Translations under genes and position numbers: made by a program
Shown here: piece by piece, positions 40,900-49,231 of the stretch
Numbering within the stretch: position 1 is the first letter of the stretch
Layout: every line of letters begins with the position of its first letter
The notes under the pieces: generated by a model
Seen by the model: only the letters and a program-made list of their open reading frames with translations
Told to the model about the DNA's origin: nothing
Database searches by the model: none
Origin: Gammaproteobacteria bacterium
GTDB taxonomy: Bacteria > Pseudomonadota > Gammaproteobacteria > Eutrophobiales > Eutrophobiaceae
NCBI GenBank assembly: GCA_028819495.1
Contig: JAPPLI010000086.1
Coordinates: 1-64,000, forward strand
Length of the DNA stretch: 64,000 bases
Direction of reading: 5' to 3'

Positions 40900-40906
40900 G
40901 TTGATT

Positions 40907-40991
40907 TATCCGCAGATGACGCAGATTTCCGCAGATATTCAAGATAATTCCTGAAAAAAACATCTGCGTTCATCTGCGTCATCTGCGGATG
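40907..40991. repeat. Second copy of ATCCGCAGATGACGCAGAT ... ATCTGCGTCATCTGCGGAT hairpin
   Basis: Same arms as 1509-1632. Confidence 0.85.
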
Positions 40992-40996
40992 AACTT

Positions 40997-41215
40997 TTAT
41001 CTGTTGCGGTAGGTGATCCTGCCCTTCGACAGGTCGTAAGGGGTCATTTCTACGGTGACGCGGTCCCCGGTGAGGATGCGGATATAGTTTTTACGCATTT
41101 TTCCGGAAATATGGGCGGTAATGATATGCCCGCTATCCAGTTCGACCCTGAACATGGTGTTCGGAAGGGTTTCGATTATCGTCCCTTCCATTTCAATCTG
41201 GTCTTCTTTCGGCAT
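40997..41215 (-). CDS. infA: Translation initiation factor IF-1
   Basis: [70 protein letters not shown]. Confidence 0.97.
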   Translation of the reverse strand: MPKEDQIEMEGTIIETLPNTMFRVELDSGHIITAHISGKMRKNYIRILTGDRVTVEMTPYDLSKGRITYRNR

Positions 41216-41274
41216 GGGTCCTCGCTGTTGGAAAAAATGGGATTATGGCGTAAAAATCCGTGATTTGCCATAGC

Positions 41275-41970
41275 TCATGAGCAGTAATGCTCCAGGATGC
41301 CGATAAACGTGTCCCGGGGCATGGACCTGGCGCCCAGGCTTTCCAGGTGCCTGGAATGGACCTGGCAATCGATGAGGCGGAAACGCCGCTTGTCCAGCAT
41401 TTCCGCCAGGCGCACCAGCGCTACCTTGGACGCATCGGCCTTGCGGCTGAACATGGACTCGCCGAAAAACACCCTGCCTATGACCACGCCGTAGAGCCCG
41501 CCGGCAAGCTCGCCTTCATGCCAGCATTCGCACGACATGGCGTGTCCCAGCCGGTGCAGCCTGTTATAGGCATCGGCCATGTCGTTCGTGATCCAGGTGT
41601 TGGTATCGCCGCCGCGCGGTCCCGAACAACCCCGTACCACTTCCGCGAACGCCTGGTTGAACGACACCTTGAACTTGTTTCGCTTCAGGGTCCTGGCCAG
41701 GCTGCGGCTTATCCTGACCTGGCCGGGTTCCAGCACGGAACGCGGGTCCGGCGACCACCAGAGAATGGGTTGTCCCTCGCTATACCAGGGGAAAATACCG
41801 CGCCGGTAGGCATTCAGCAGCGTTTCGGGTTCCAGGTTGCCGCCGATAGCCAGCAGTCCGTCCGGGTGTCGCAGGGCTTTCGATACGTCAGGAAGGTCGC
41901 CGGCGATGACATTGTCCGCGACCTGGAAGAACTGCCCGCTGGTGGTCCGGTCTGTGCCCGGTTGCGCCAT
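41275..41970 (-). CDS. aat: Leucyl/phenylalanyl-tRNA--protein transferase
   Basis: LLNAYRRGIFPWYSEGQPILWWSPDPRSVL, GLYGVVIGRVFFGESMFSRK, DCQVHSRHLESLGA. Confidence 0.96.
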   Translation of the reverse strand: MAQPGTDRTTSGQFFQVADNVIAGDLPDVSKALRHPDGLLAIGGNLEPETLLNAYRRGIFPWYSEGQPILWWSPDPRSVLEPGQVRISRSLARTLKRNKFKVSFNQAFAEVVRGCSGPRGGDTNTWITNDMADAYNRLHRLGHAMSCECWHEGELAGGLYGVVIGRVFFGESMFSRKADASKVALVRLAEMLDKRRFRLIDCQVHSRHLESLGARSMPRDTFIGILEHYCS

Positions 41971-41979
41971 TATTGCGTT

Positions 41980-42948
41980 TCAGGGACGGTAACCGTCAAA
42001 AAAATCCAGCAGCAGCCGATTCACCGCGGCGGGTTTTTCCAGCATGAACCAGTGCCCCGCATCCTCGAGCCGCTCATAGCGCCAGGGGCCTGCCACGTTT
42101 ATCGCGGACTCCTGCATCTGCTTCTCCTTCAGGAATGGGTCGGCGCTGCTCCATATCCCCATTACCGGCATGTTTACCGGGGGGTAGTTGAGACCGGAGT
42201 GCAATCCTCCCCAGCCCCGGGTGTTGGCGCGGTACCAGTTCGACGCGGCGGTCAACGCGCCGGGCCGGGACAAGTCCCTGATGAAATGGTCCTGGTCGCC
42301 GCTGTGGCGGGTGAGCCGCCTGAAGAAGTCCCAATCGTTTGCCGTCAGTGCGGTCTCTGCGGTCCCGGTCTTGTTGAAGAAATCGAAATACCAGGACGCC
42401 TCCCGCTGTTCGATGGTGTCCCAGCCGGGATTGCCCGAAGAGCCGACCGACATGACGACCAGTTGTTCGAAACGTTCCGGTATGGTGGCAGCCATGACCC
42501 AGGCCAGCCCGGCCCCGAAGTCGTGGCCGACGAGCCTGGCCCGTTCTATGCCCAGCCGGTCCATGATGCCGATGATGTCTCCGGCGAGCAGTTCGATGCC
42601 GTAGTGTTCCACTCCTTCCGGACGGCCGGCGTTGCCGAACCCGCGCTGGTCCGGGACGATGACCCGGTAGCCGCCGTCGGCGATTGCCTGTACCTGGTAG
42701 CGCCAGACTTCACGGGAATCCGGGAAGCCGTGCAGGAACACAACGTCCGGTCCCTCCCCGTACACGGTCACCGGGAACTCCAGGTCATTGACAGCCAGGG
42801 CCCTGGAATGCGCTGACATGTCAAACGGCTCTGGTGCCTGCTGTTCCGGCGCGCAGGCCTGGCAACACAGCAGCAGGATCAGGAAGCTCACGCTGAGCCT
42901 GCGGCTGAGACACATGGGAACTGGCATACTCCGTGGGTATTGATTCAT
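41980..42948 (-). CDS. Secreted alpha/beta hydrolase (epoxide-hydrolase-like), possible lipoprotein
   Basis: Signal peptide; VVFLHGFPDSREVWRYQV, LVGHDFGAGLAW, EDAGHWFMLEKP catalytic His. Confidence 0.88.
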   Translation of the reverse strand: MNQYPRSMPVPMCLSRRLSVSFLILLLCCQACAPEQQAPEPFDMSAHSRALAVNDLEFPVTVYGEGPDVVFLHGFPDSREVWRYQVQAIADGGYRVIVPDQRGFGNAGRPEGVEHYGIELLAGDIIGIMDRLGIERARLVGHDFGAGLAWVMAATIPERFEQLVVMSVGSSGNPGWDTIEQREASWYFDFFNKTGTAETALTANDWDFFRRLTRHSGDQDHFIRDLSRPGALTAASNWYRANTRGWGGLHSGLNYPPVNMPVMGIWSSADPFLKEKQMQESAINVAGPWRYERLEDAGHWFMLEKPAAVNRLLLDFFDGYRP

Positions 42949-42987
42949 GATTTTCAGATTGTATATGATACGCTAGTATTCAGACTG

Positions 42988-43037
42988 CGTCATTCCCGCG
43001 CAAGCGGGAATCCAGTAGAAAAACAAGCGCCGCAGGC
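42988..43037. repeat. REP-like hairpin CGTCATTCCCGCGCAAGCGGGAATCCAGT plus GCGCCGCAGGCGC palindrome
   Basis: Direct reading. Confidence 0.8.
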
Positions 43038-43101
43038 GCTCCTTGAACCTGACGGCTTGCGGCTGGTCTCACAGTATATGTGACATGAACGGGACAGCAA
43101 A

Positions 43102-44481
43102 TTGAAACGTCTTGCATACATAGCGCTTGGCGCTGTTCTTGCCCTGTTCGGCAACTACTACCTCACCAGTTCGACAGAACCCGACCTGCAGCGGCTGTAC
43201 ATGCAGAGCATGGCCGTAGAAGACCAGCCCCCGGTCGTCTTCATCCATGGAATCCTGGGCAGCAGGCTCAAGGATGAGAATACCGACGAGGAATTATGGT
43301 TCGGTCCTATATGGAATCTACTGTTTGATCATCATTATGACCTGGTCATGGATATTAACCCCGACTCTCTGCAGGCGGAACCCGGTGAACTGAAGGCTTT
43401 TGCCATAGCGGACAACACGGCCGGCAAGGATTACTACGGCAACGTACTGCGCACCCTCGAGGAAGTAGGGGGCTATGAGAAGGCAACGCCCGGCCAGGAA
43501 ATCCGGCCGCAGTCAAAATATTTCTACGAATTCTATTATGACTGGCGCCTGGATAACGCGATTAATGCGGCACACCTGGCGGATTTCATCGACCGTATCA
43601 GGCTGGACCATGGCGATCCGGACCTGAAGGTCGATATCATCGCGCACAGTATGGGTGGCCTGATCGCCCGCTACTATATCCGTTACGGGCGCGCCGACGT
43701 GCTGGACAGCAATGATTTTCCGGTGAATATGTACGGCGGGGAGCGGGTGAGGCGCGTCATCCTGCTGGGGACCCCCAGCCTGGGCTCGGTTAAAATCCTG
43801 AACGCGTTTATCGACGGGATCCAGGTGGGTTTCAGGAAAATCAATACCGAGATCCTGGTGACCATGCCGAGCATGTTCCAGTTGTTGCCCCATCCCATCA
43901 CTGACTGGATCGTGACTGCCAGGGGCGCCCCACTGAACCGCGACATATTCGACATCGACACGTGGCGCCGCTTCAAGTGGTCGATCTTCGATGAGGACAC
44001 CCGCACCCGCATCCTGTCCCGTTATGACAGCGCCGCGGAAGGTGAAGCCTACCTGGAGACCCTGGAAGCCTATTTCGGGAAGACACTGGAGCGCGCCAGG
44101 CGCTTCGTCTGGTCGTTGACCGTGCCGTTGCCGGATGAGCATCCCCAGTTGATAGTCTTCGGCGGAGACTGCGCCCTGACGCCGGCCCGCATCCTGGTCG
44201 AGGAGGTGGACGGGATATCGGAAATAAGGATGTACCCTGATGAGATCACACAACCCGTTATGGGGGTGGACTACGACGCCCTGTTGCTGGAACCGGGAGA
44301 CGGCGCCGTCACCAAGTCGTCCCTGCTGGGAAGGAACACCCTCGACCCCAGCGTGCCGCGCCACGAGTACATTTTTTTCCCCCTGCATCATGCGTTCCTG
44401 TTGTGCGAAAAACACGACAGTCTCACCGGCAATATCAGTTTCAGGGATAATCTGCTGAATACCTTGTTGTCGCTGGAGTAA
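43102..44481 (+). CDS. Secreted lipase / LCAT- or PGAP1-like alpha/beta hydrolase
   Basis: VVFIHGILGSRLKDENTDEELWFG; VDIIAHSMGGLIARYYI nucleophile elbow GHSMGG-like. Confidence 0.85.
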   Translation: MKRLAYIALGAVLALFGNYYLTSSTEPDLQRLYMQSMAVEDQPPVVFIHGILGSRLKDENTDEELWFGPIWNLLFDHHYDLVMDINPDSLQAEPGELKAFAIADNTAGKDYYGNVLRTLEEVGGYEKATPGQEIRPQSKYFYEFYYDWRLDNAINAAHLADFIDRIRLDHGDPDLKVDIIAHSMGGLIARYYIRYGRADVLDSNDFPVNMYGGERVRRVILLGTPSLGSVKILNAFIDGIQVGFRKINTEILVTMPSMFQLLPHPITDWIVTARGAPLNRDIFDIDTWRRFKWSIFDEDTRTRILSRYDSAAEGEAYLETLEAYFGKTLERARRFVWSLTVPLPDEHPQLIVFGGDCALTPARILVEEVDGISEIRMYPDEITQPVMGVDYDALLLEPGDGAVTKSSLLGRNTLDPSVPRHEYIFFPLHHAFLLCEKHDSLTGNISFRDNLLNTLLSLE

Positions 44482-44484
44482 ATC

Positions 44485-46206
44485 ATGTCAAACCCGGCCC
44501 TGAAATCAATAATCCTGGCACTGGCTTTATTCGGCGCCGGTAGCCAGGCTGCGGAACTCACCGCCCTGCAGGATGAGGAAGCGTTGAACCCGGACAATGT
44601 CATCTTCCTGGAGCAGAACTGGGATGATGCGGACCGGCAATGGTTCTACCATATGAACCAGGGTTCCAGCCTGCTGACCCATGACCTGTTCCTGCACCTG
44701 GAACAGCACGACAACGGGGAGTTGTTGAGGGACCCCCTGAACATGATGCGTTTTGGCTTCCTGCCGGGGGTGAAGTCGGATCAAAACCCGGATGTATTGC
44801 CCATCGGCTTCGCCCGGGACCGTGACAACGTCGGGCTGACCTGCTCGGCCTGCCATACCCAGCATATCCGCCATGACGGCAAGCTGCTGCGCATCGACGG
44901 CGGCCAGGCGATGCTGGACCTGCAGTTGTTCCTGGGACACCTGGAGAAGTCCCTGACCGCGACCCTCGGCGACCATGAAAAGCTGGACAGGCTGGGAAAG
45001 CGCTACCATGGGGACGGACCCACGGAAGAGGAATTCCTGGAATTGAAGAACCTGCTGGAACAGGATCTCGCCCGCATCAGCGACAGCAACCGCCGTAACC
45101 ATACCCGGGTTCCCTACGGTTATACCCGGCTGGACGCCTTCGGAGCGATCCTGAACAAGGGCCTGGCCGCGACCGGGGCGGAAGACAACTTCAACGAACC
45201 GGACGCTCCCACCAGTTATCCCTACCTGTGGGATACGCCCCAGCACGACTACGTGGAATGGAACGGTTCCCAGGCCAACTCCAATATCGGCGCCCTGGCA
45301 AGAAACGTCGGTGAAGTGATCGGGGTTTTCGGCAGGGTGGAGACTACGCCGGCGACCTGGCTGGGCTTCTATGACGCGGGCTATCCCTCCACGGTGCGCG
45401 CGGACAACCTGCGCGCAATCGAAAAGAAAGTAGCGGAGCTGCAATCACCCCTGTGGCCGGCGTTTTTCCCGGCCATCGATGAGGAGCAGGCGGCGCGGGG
45501 CAGGGTGCTGTACGAGCAGTATTGCCTGAGTTGCCACCAGGATATCGACCGCACCGACCCGGGACGCCTGATCAAGGTGCGGATGGGCAGCGTTGACAAG
45601 CTGGGAACAGATCCAAAAATGGCAAAGAACGTCCTCGAAATGCGGGGAAAAACCGGTATCTTCCTCGATAAGCCGAGATTTTACCTGGTCGGAGCAGTGA
45701 TGGGTGAAGAAGAACCCGCCCTGTTCGTGGCGAACAACCTCATGGGTGGCGTCCTGAGAAATAATCCGTTACAAAGCCTGCTGGCCATCAGGGACGCCAG
45801 AAAAATGGGACACCCGGAGGAGATACACCCGCCTAAATACCTGGACGGGGAAATCCTGGCGCGCGGCGAGGAAGTTTCAGACCGGGCCCTGCTGGCTTAC
45901 AAGGCCAGGCCGTTGAACGGCATCTGGACCGGGGCGCCCTACCTGCACAACGGTTCGGTGCCGAACCTGTACGAACTGATGCTGCCGGCGGCCGAGCGCA
46001 GCAGGACGTTCTACATCGGTTCCTGGGAATACGACCCGGTCAGGGTAGGCTACGCGAACCGTCCCGAACCGGGCGCGTTCCTGGTCGATACCGGCCTGCC
46101 GGGCAACAGCAATGCCGGACATGAATACGGCGCCGGCGCAGACGGCCTGCCGGTCCTGACCGACGAGGAAATATGGGCGCTGGTTGAATATATGAAGACC
46201 CTTTGA
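44485..46206 (+). CDS. Secreted di-heme cytochrome c (RoxA-like / di-heme peroxidase-like)
   Basis: Signal peptide ...GSQAAE; CSACH (nt 44842-44856) and CLSCH (45523-45537) heme motifs; NQGSSLLTHDLFLHLE; PYLHNGSVPNLYELM. Confidence 0.85.
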   Translation: MSNPALKSIILALALFGAGSQAAELTALQDEEALNPDNVIFLEQNWDDADRQWFYHMNQGSSLLTHDLFLHLEQHDNGELLRDPLNMMRFGFLPGVKSDQNPDVLPIGFARDRDNVGLTCSACHTQHIRHDGKLLRIDGGQAMLDLQLFLGHLEKSLTATLGDHEKLDRLGKRYHGDGPTEEEFLELKNLLEQDLARISDSNRRNHTRVPYGYTRLDAFGAILNKGLAATGAEDNFNEPDAPTSYPYLWDTPQHDYVEWNGSQANSNIGALARNVGEVIGVFGRVETTPATWLGFYDAGYPSTVRADNLRAIEKKVAELQSPLWPAFFPAIDEEQAARGRVLYEQYCLSCHQDIDRTDPGRLIKVRMGSVDKLGTDPKMAKNVLEMRGKTGIFLDKPRFYLVGAVMGEEEPALFVANNLMGGVLRNNPLQSLLAIRDARKMGHPEEIHPPKYLDGEILARGEEVSDRALLAYKARPLNGIWTGAPYLHNGSVPNLYELMLPAAERSRTFYIGSWEYDPVRVGYANRPEPGAFLVDTGLPGNSNAGHEYGAGADGLPVLTDEEIWALVEYMKTL

Positions 46207-46224
46207 GCAGAGGCTGGGAAACCA

Positions 46225-46266
46225 GGGGTCAGAGTAAAATTTCTGCGAAATTCTTACTCTGACCCC
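46225..46266. repeat. GGGGTCAGAGTAA inverted-repeat element
   Basis: ggggtcagagtaaaatttctgcgaaattcttactctgacccc. Confidence 0.9.
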
Positions 46267-46292
46267 TGGTTTGGGCGAGACCCCGGATAGTC

Positions 46293-46335
46293 GGGGTCAG
46301 AGTAAGAAATTCGACAGAATTTTTACTCTGACCCC
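46293..46335. repeat. GGGGTCAGAGTAA inverted-repeat element, second copy in the same gap
   Basis: ggggtcagagtaagaaattcgacagaatttttactctgacccc. Confidence 0.9.
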
Positions 46336-46371
46336 ATCTTTCACCCATCTTTCAGGAATACAGGTAAGATC

Positions 46372-47511
46372 ATGACAAGAAAGAATCACTACCTGAACGA
46401 CTGGTTAACCAAATGCTTCAGAACTGTGCCTGCGTTGGTGCTCGCAGGCCTCCTCATGGGTTGTTCGGACGTGGACGTCAGCAAGGAGGTTTTGCGCGAT
46501 GATGAGGCGCAGCAGGGCGAAGCCACCCGGGCGCATTTTATCAAACTGGTGGATGAGCACCGGACCGATTACGTGGCCCGCGGCGCCCACGCCAAGGCCC
46601 ATGCCTGTGTGCGGGCTTATTTCGACGTGTTGCCGGATCTTCGCGGCGAGTTTCGTTACGGCGTGTTTGCCGAGCCGGGCCGGCGTTACAAGACCTGGGT
46701 ACGGTTTTCCAATGGCAATTTCAACATGAAAACCAGCCAGGACTACCGGAACGATGTCAGGGGCATGGCGCTCAAGCTGCTGGAAGTAAACGGGCAACCC
46801 CTGGAGCAGGGCGACCCCGGCAGCGTCACCCAGGATTTCCTGATGCTGACCACCCCGGTCTTTATCGTCAGCAATAGCGCGGACTACAATTATTTTATGG
46901 CCAACCTCGATCAAGGCAAAAAGTTTTTCTTCCCGGACTGGAATCCGTTGAATTGGCGCATCAGGGAGTTATTGGCGGTAAAACGAGCTGTTACACCCCC
47001 GCCGGCAAGTGTGCTTGAGCCGACTTATTACAGCGCGGCCCCGTTCAAGCTCGGCCCCCATAATATCAAGTTCGCCATGCGCGCCTGCCACAAGCGCAAC
47101 GGCGTTGCTCCGGCAACGGCTGAGCCGGAGGGAGCTGATTTTTTACGGGAACAACTCCGGGAAGAACTGGCTGAAACAGCAGCCTGTTTCATCTTCCAGG
47201 TCCAGTTGCAGCGGACCGGCAGGGGCGGCATGTCCCTGGAGGACGGCCTTGAAGAATGGTCTGAGGACGATGCGCCGTTTATCCCGTTAGCTGCGCTTAC
47301 CATTCCCCCACAGACGTTTTCAACGCCGGCACAAACCGAATTCTGTGAGAACCTGTCATTTTCCCCCTGGCATGCCCTGCCGGAGCACCGCCCGCTGGGA
47401 CAATTGAACCGCCTGCGCAGGCATGCCTACCCGGCCTCGTCCGGGTACCGGCATGAGCAGAACGAGGCGGAGATACCCGACGCGATGGCGTATTGGGAAG
47501 CAGGGGAATGA
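46372..47511 (+). CDS. Catalase-superfamily protein, predicted lipoprotein
   Basis: Lipobox GLLMGC; RGAHAKAHACVRAYFDVLPDLRGEFRYGVF...YKTWVRFSNGNFN...DVRGMALKLL; QDFLMLTTPVFIVSN. Confidence 0.8.
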   Translation: MTRKNHYLNDWLTKCFRTVPALVLAGLLMGCSDVDVSKEVLRDDEAQQGEATRAHFIKLVDEHRTDYVARGAHAKAHACVRAYFDVLPDLRGEFRYGVFAEPGRRYKTWVRFSNGNFNMKTSQDYRNDVRGMALKLLEVNGQPLEQGDPGSVTQDFLMLTTPVFIVSNSADYNYFMANLDQGKKFFFPDWNPLNWRIRELLAVKRAVTPPPASVLEPTYYSAAPFKLGPHNIKFAMRACHKRNGVAPATAEPEGADFLREQLREELAETAACFIFQVQLQRTGRGGMSLEDGLEEWSEDDAPFIPLAALTIPPQTFSTPAQTEFCENLSFSPWHALPEHRPLGQLNRLRRHAYPASSGYRHEQNEAEIPDAMAYWEAGE

Positions 47512-47559
47512 CGAACGAGATGGCAAATGACGGACCATGTCGCGGCATTATTTTTGTCG

Positions 47560-48723
47560 TTACGTATCCTTAAACGGCAGGTGGGTTTTCAAGGTCCTGA
47601 CGTAGCTCTCCAGCTGCGCGGTTTCCTGTTCCAGGTAGTCGTCAACCGCATTCCGGAAGCCTTGATGGTGGATCCAGTGGCCGGATACCGCCAGGAACGG
47701 TTCAAATCCCCGGTACAGTTTATGCTCGCCCTGGACGCCCGCATCTACCGAGGCCAGCCGGTTTTCAATGCAATATTCGATGGTCTGGTAGTAGCACAGT
47801 TCAAAATGCAGGTTCGCCAGGTACCTGTCGCAACCCCAGTGCCTGCCGTACAAGGTGGTGTCGCTGAGCATGGCGAATGCGCCGGCGACGTGCTCGTTGC
47901 CCTGTTTTGCCAGTATCAGCAGGGTATTGTCCGGCATCGCCGTACTCAGGTGGTGAAAGAAATCCAGAGTCAGGCGGGGGCTGCCCCAGCGCCGGTAGAA
48001 CGTGCTGCAATAGAACCCGTAGAAGACGTCCCAGTGTTCCTCGGTGATGTCGGCGCCGCGCAGGCAGGCAATGTCTATGTTCTCGTCCCGGACTGTCCTG
48101 CGTTCCCGCCTTATCTGCTTGCGCCGCTTTGACGTCATGCCTTGCAGGAAGTCGTCGAAGTCCCCGTAGCCGCGGTTATGCCAGTGGAACTGGCAGGTAT
48201 GGCGCAATAACAGGCCGTTGTCCGTCAGGATTCCCAGGTCGTCCTCCTCCGTGAACAGGCAATGGAATGAGGACAGGCGGGAGCGCTCCGCCAGTTCCGC
48301 CACTGTCCTGACGATCAGGGACTTGATATCGCGGTCCCTGCCGGCCGACCGGTCGATGAGCATGCGCGGGCCGCACACGGGGGTGAAAGGGATGGCCGAT
48401 ACCAGCTTGGGATAATACCTGCCGCCGGCCCTTTCAAAGGCGTCGGCCCAGGCCCAGTCAAATACGAACTCCCCGTGCGAGTTGTCCCTGATATACAGCG
48501 GCATCGCTCCCAGCAGTTTGTCTGCCGACGATACCAGCAGGTGACAGGGTTCCCAGCCGTGCCCTGCCAGGCACCCGAAACGTTCCAGGCCGTTCAGGAA
48601 GTCGTATCTTAGAAATGGGTTGCCGTTGCAGTCCAGCCGGTCCCATTCCGCCTTGTCAACCTGGTCAAGGCTCCGGGTCTGCCTGATGGTAATTTCCATG
48701 TAACTCGGAGTCAGTTTCGTCAT
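47560..48723 (-). CDS. GNAT/FemAB-like N-acyltransferase (DUF482 type)
   Basis: 387 aa; AEWDRLDCNGNPFLRYDFLNGLE, YSTFYRRWGSPRLTLDFFHHL, KQGNEHVAGAFAMLSDTTLYGRHWG. Confidence 0.88.
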   Translation of the reverse strand: MTKLTPSYMEITIRQTRSLDQVDKAEWDRLDCNGNPFLRYDFLNGLERFGCLAGHGWEPCHLLVSSADKLLGAMPLYIRDNSHGEFVFDWAWADAFERAGGRYYPKLVSAIPFTPVCGPRMLIDRSAGRDRDIKSLIVRTVAELAERSRLSSFHCLFTEEDDLGILTDNGLLLRHTCQFHWHNRGYGDFDDFLQGMTSKRRKQIRRERRTVRDENIDIACLRGADITEEHWDVFYGFYCSTFYRRWGSPRLTLDFFHHLSTAMPDNTLLILAKQGNEHVAGAFAMLSDTTLYGRHWGCDRYLANLHFELCYYQTIEYCIENRLASVDAGVQGEHKLYRGFEPFLAVSGHWIHHQGFRNAVDDYLEQETAQLESYVRTLKTHLPFKDT

Positions 48724-48792
48724 ACCGGCCAGGGAATGGCCGGTATCCAGTCACAGGGATGTAATCTCAAGTATCGCCCGCAGGGCGATTCC
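48722..48792. repeat. ATACCGGCC...GGCCGGTATCCAGT hairpin plus CGCCC-GCA-GGGCG palindrome (bipartite REP-like)
   Basis: Direct reading. Confidence 0.6.
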
Positions 48793-48795
48793 TTG

Positions 48796-49122
48796 TTACT
48801 CTCCACCCTTGGTGTACAGCGGGAACGGCATGATGTTTTTCCCGCTCTCGTCAAACTCCGTTATCTTGGCGGTGCCCTGCTTGTCCATTTCGTCTATGCG
48901 AATCACCGAGTGCATGGGAATGTAAGTGCGGGTGACGTGGTTGAACTCGGATTTCAGGTTTTCCTCCGTCGGATCGACCACCACCGAGTTTTTTCCACCA
49001 AATACCAGTTGTTCCATCTCGACGAAGCCGAACATGGCGCCCTGGTGGACGTTGCGCGCATACATTTCATAAATCTTGCCCTGGTTATGAAATATGACTT
49101 TGTAGATCGGCTTTTTTGACAT
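48796..49122 (-). CDS. DUF1820 family protein
   Basis: MSKKPIYKVIFHNQGKIYEMYARNVHQGAMFGFVEMEQLVFGGKNSVVVDPTEENLKSEF. Confidence 0.85.
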   Translation of the reverse strand: MSKKPIYKVIFHNQGKIYEMYARNVHQGAMFGFVEMEQLVFGGKNSVVVDPTEENLKSEFNHVTRTYIPMHSVIRIDEMDKQGTAKITEFDESGKNIMPFPLYTKGGE

Positions 49123-49231
49123 GGTTCCTCTGATGATTGACGCCAGGCAACGAAGTCTAGCATATCGCAAAGTGGTATTATAACAAACACTTAATCAAAC
49201 GGATTCAGGATGTCGCCTGCAGGCGACTGAT

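Noticed and set aside
41287-42816. 509-aa ORF on the plus strand
   Set aside because: Runs antisense through both aat and the alpha/beta hydrolase gene, which are the convincing coding frames.
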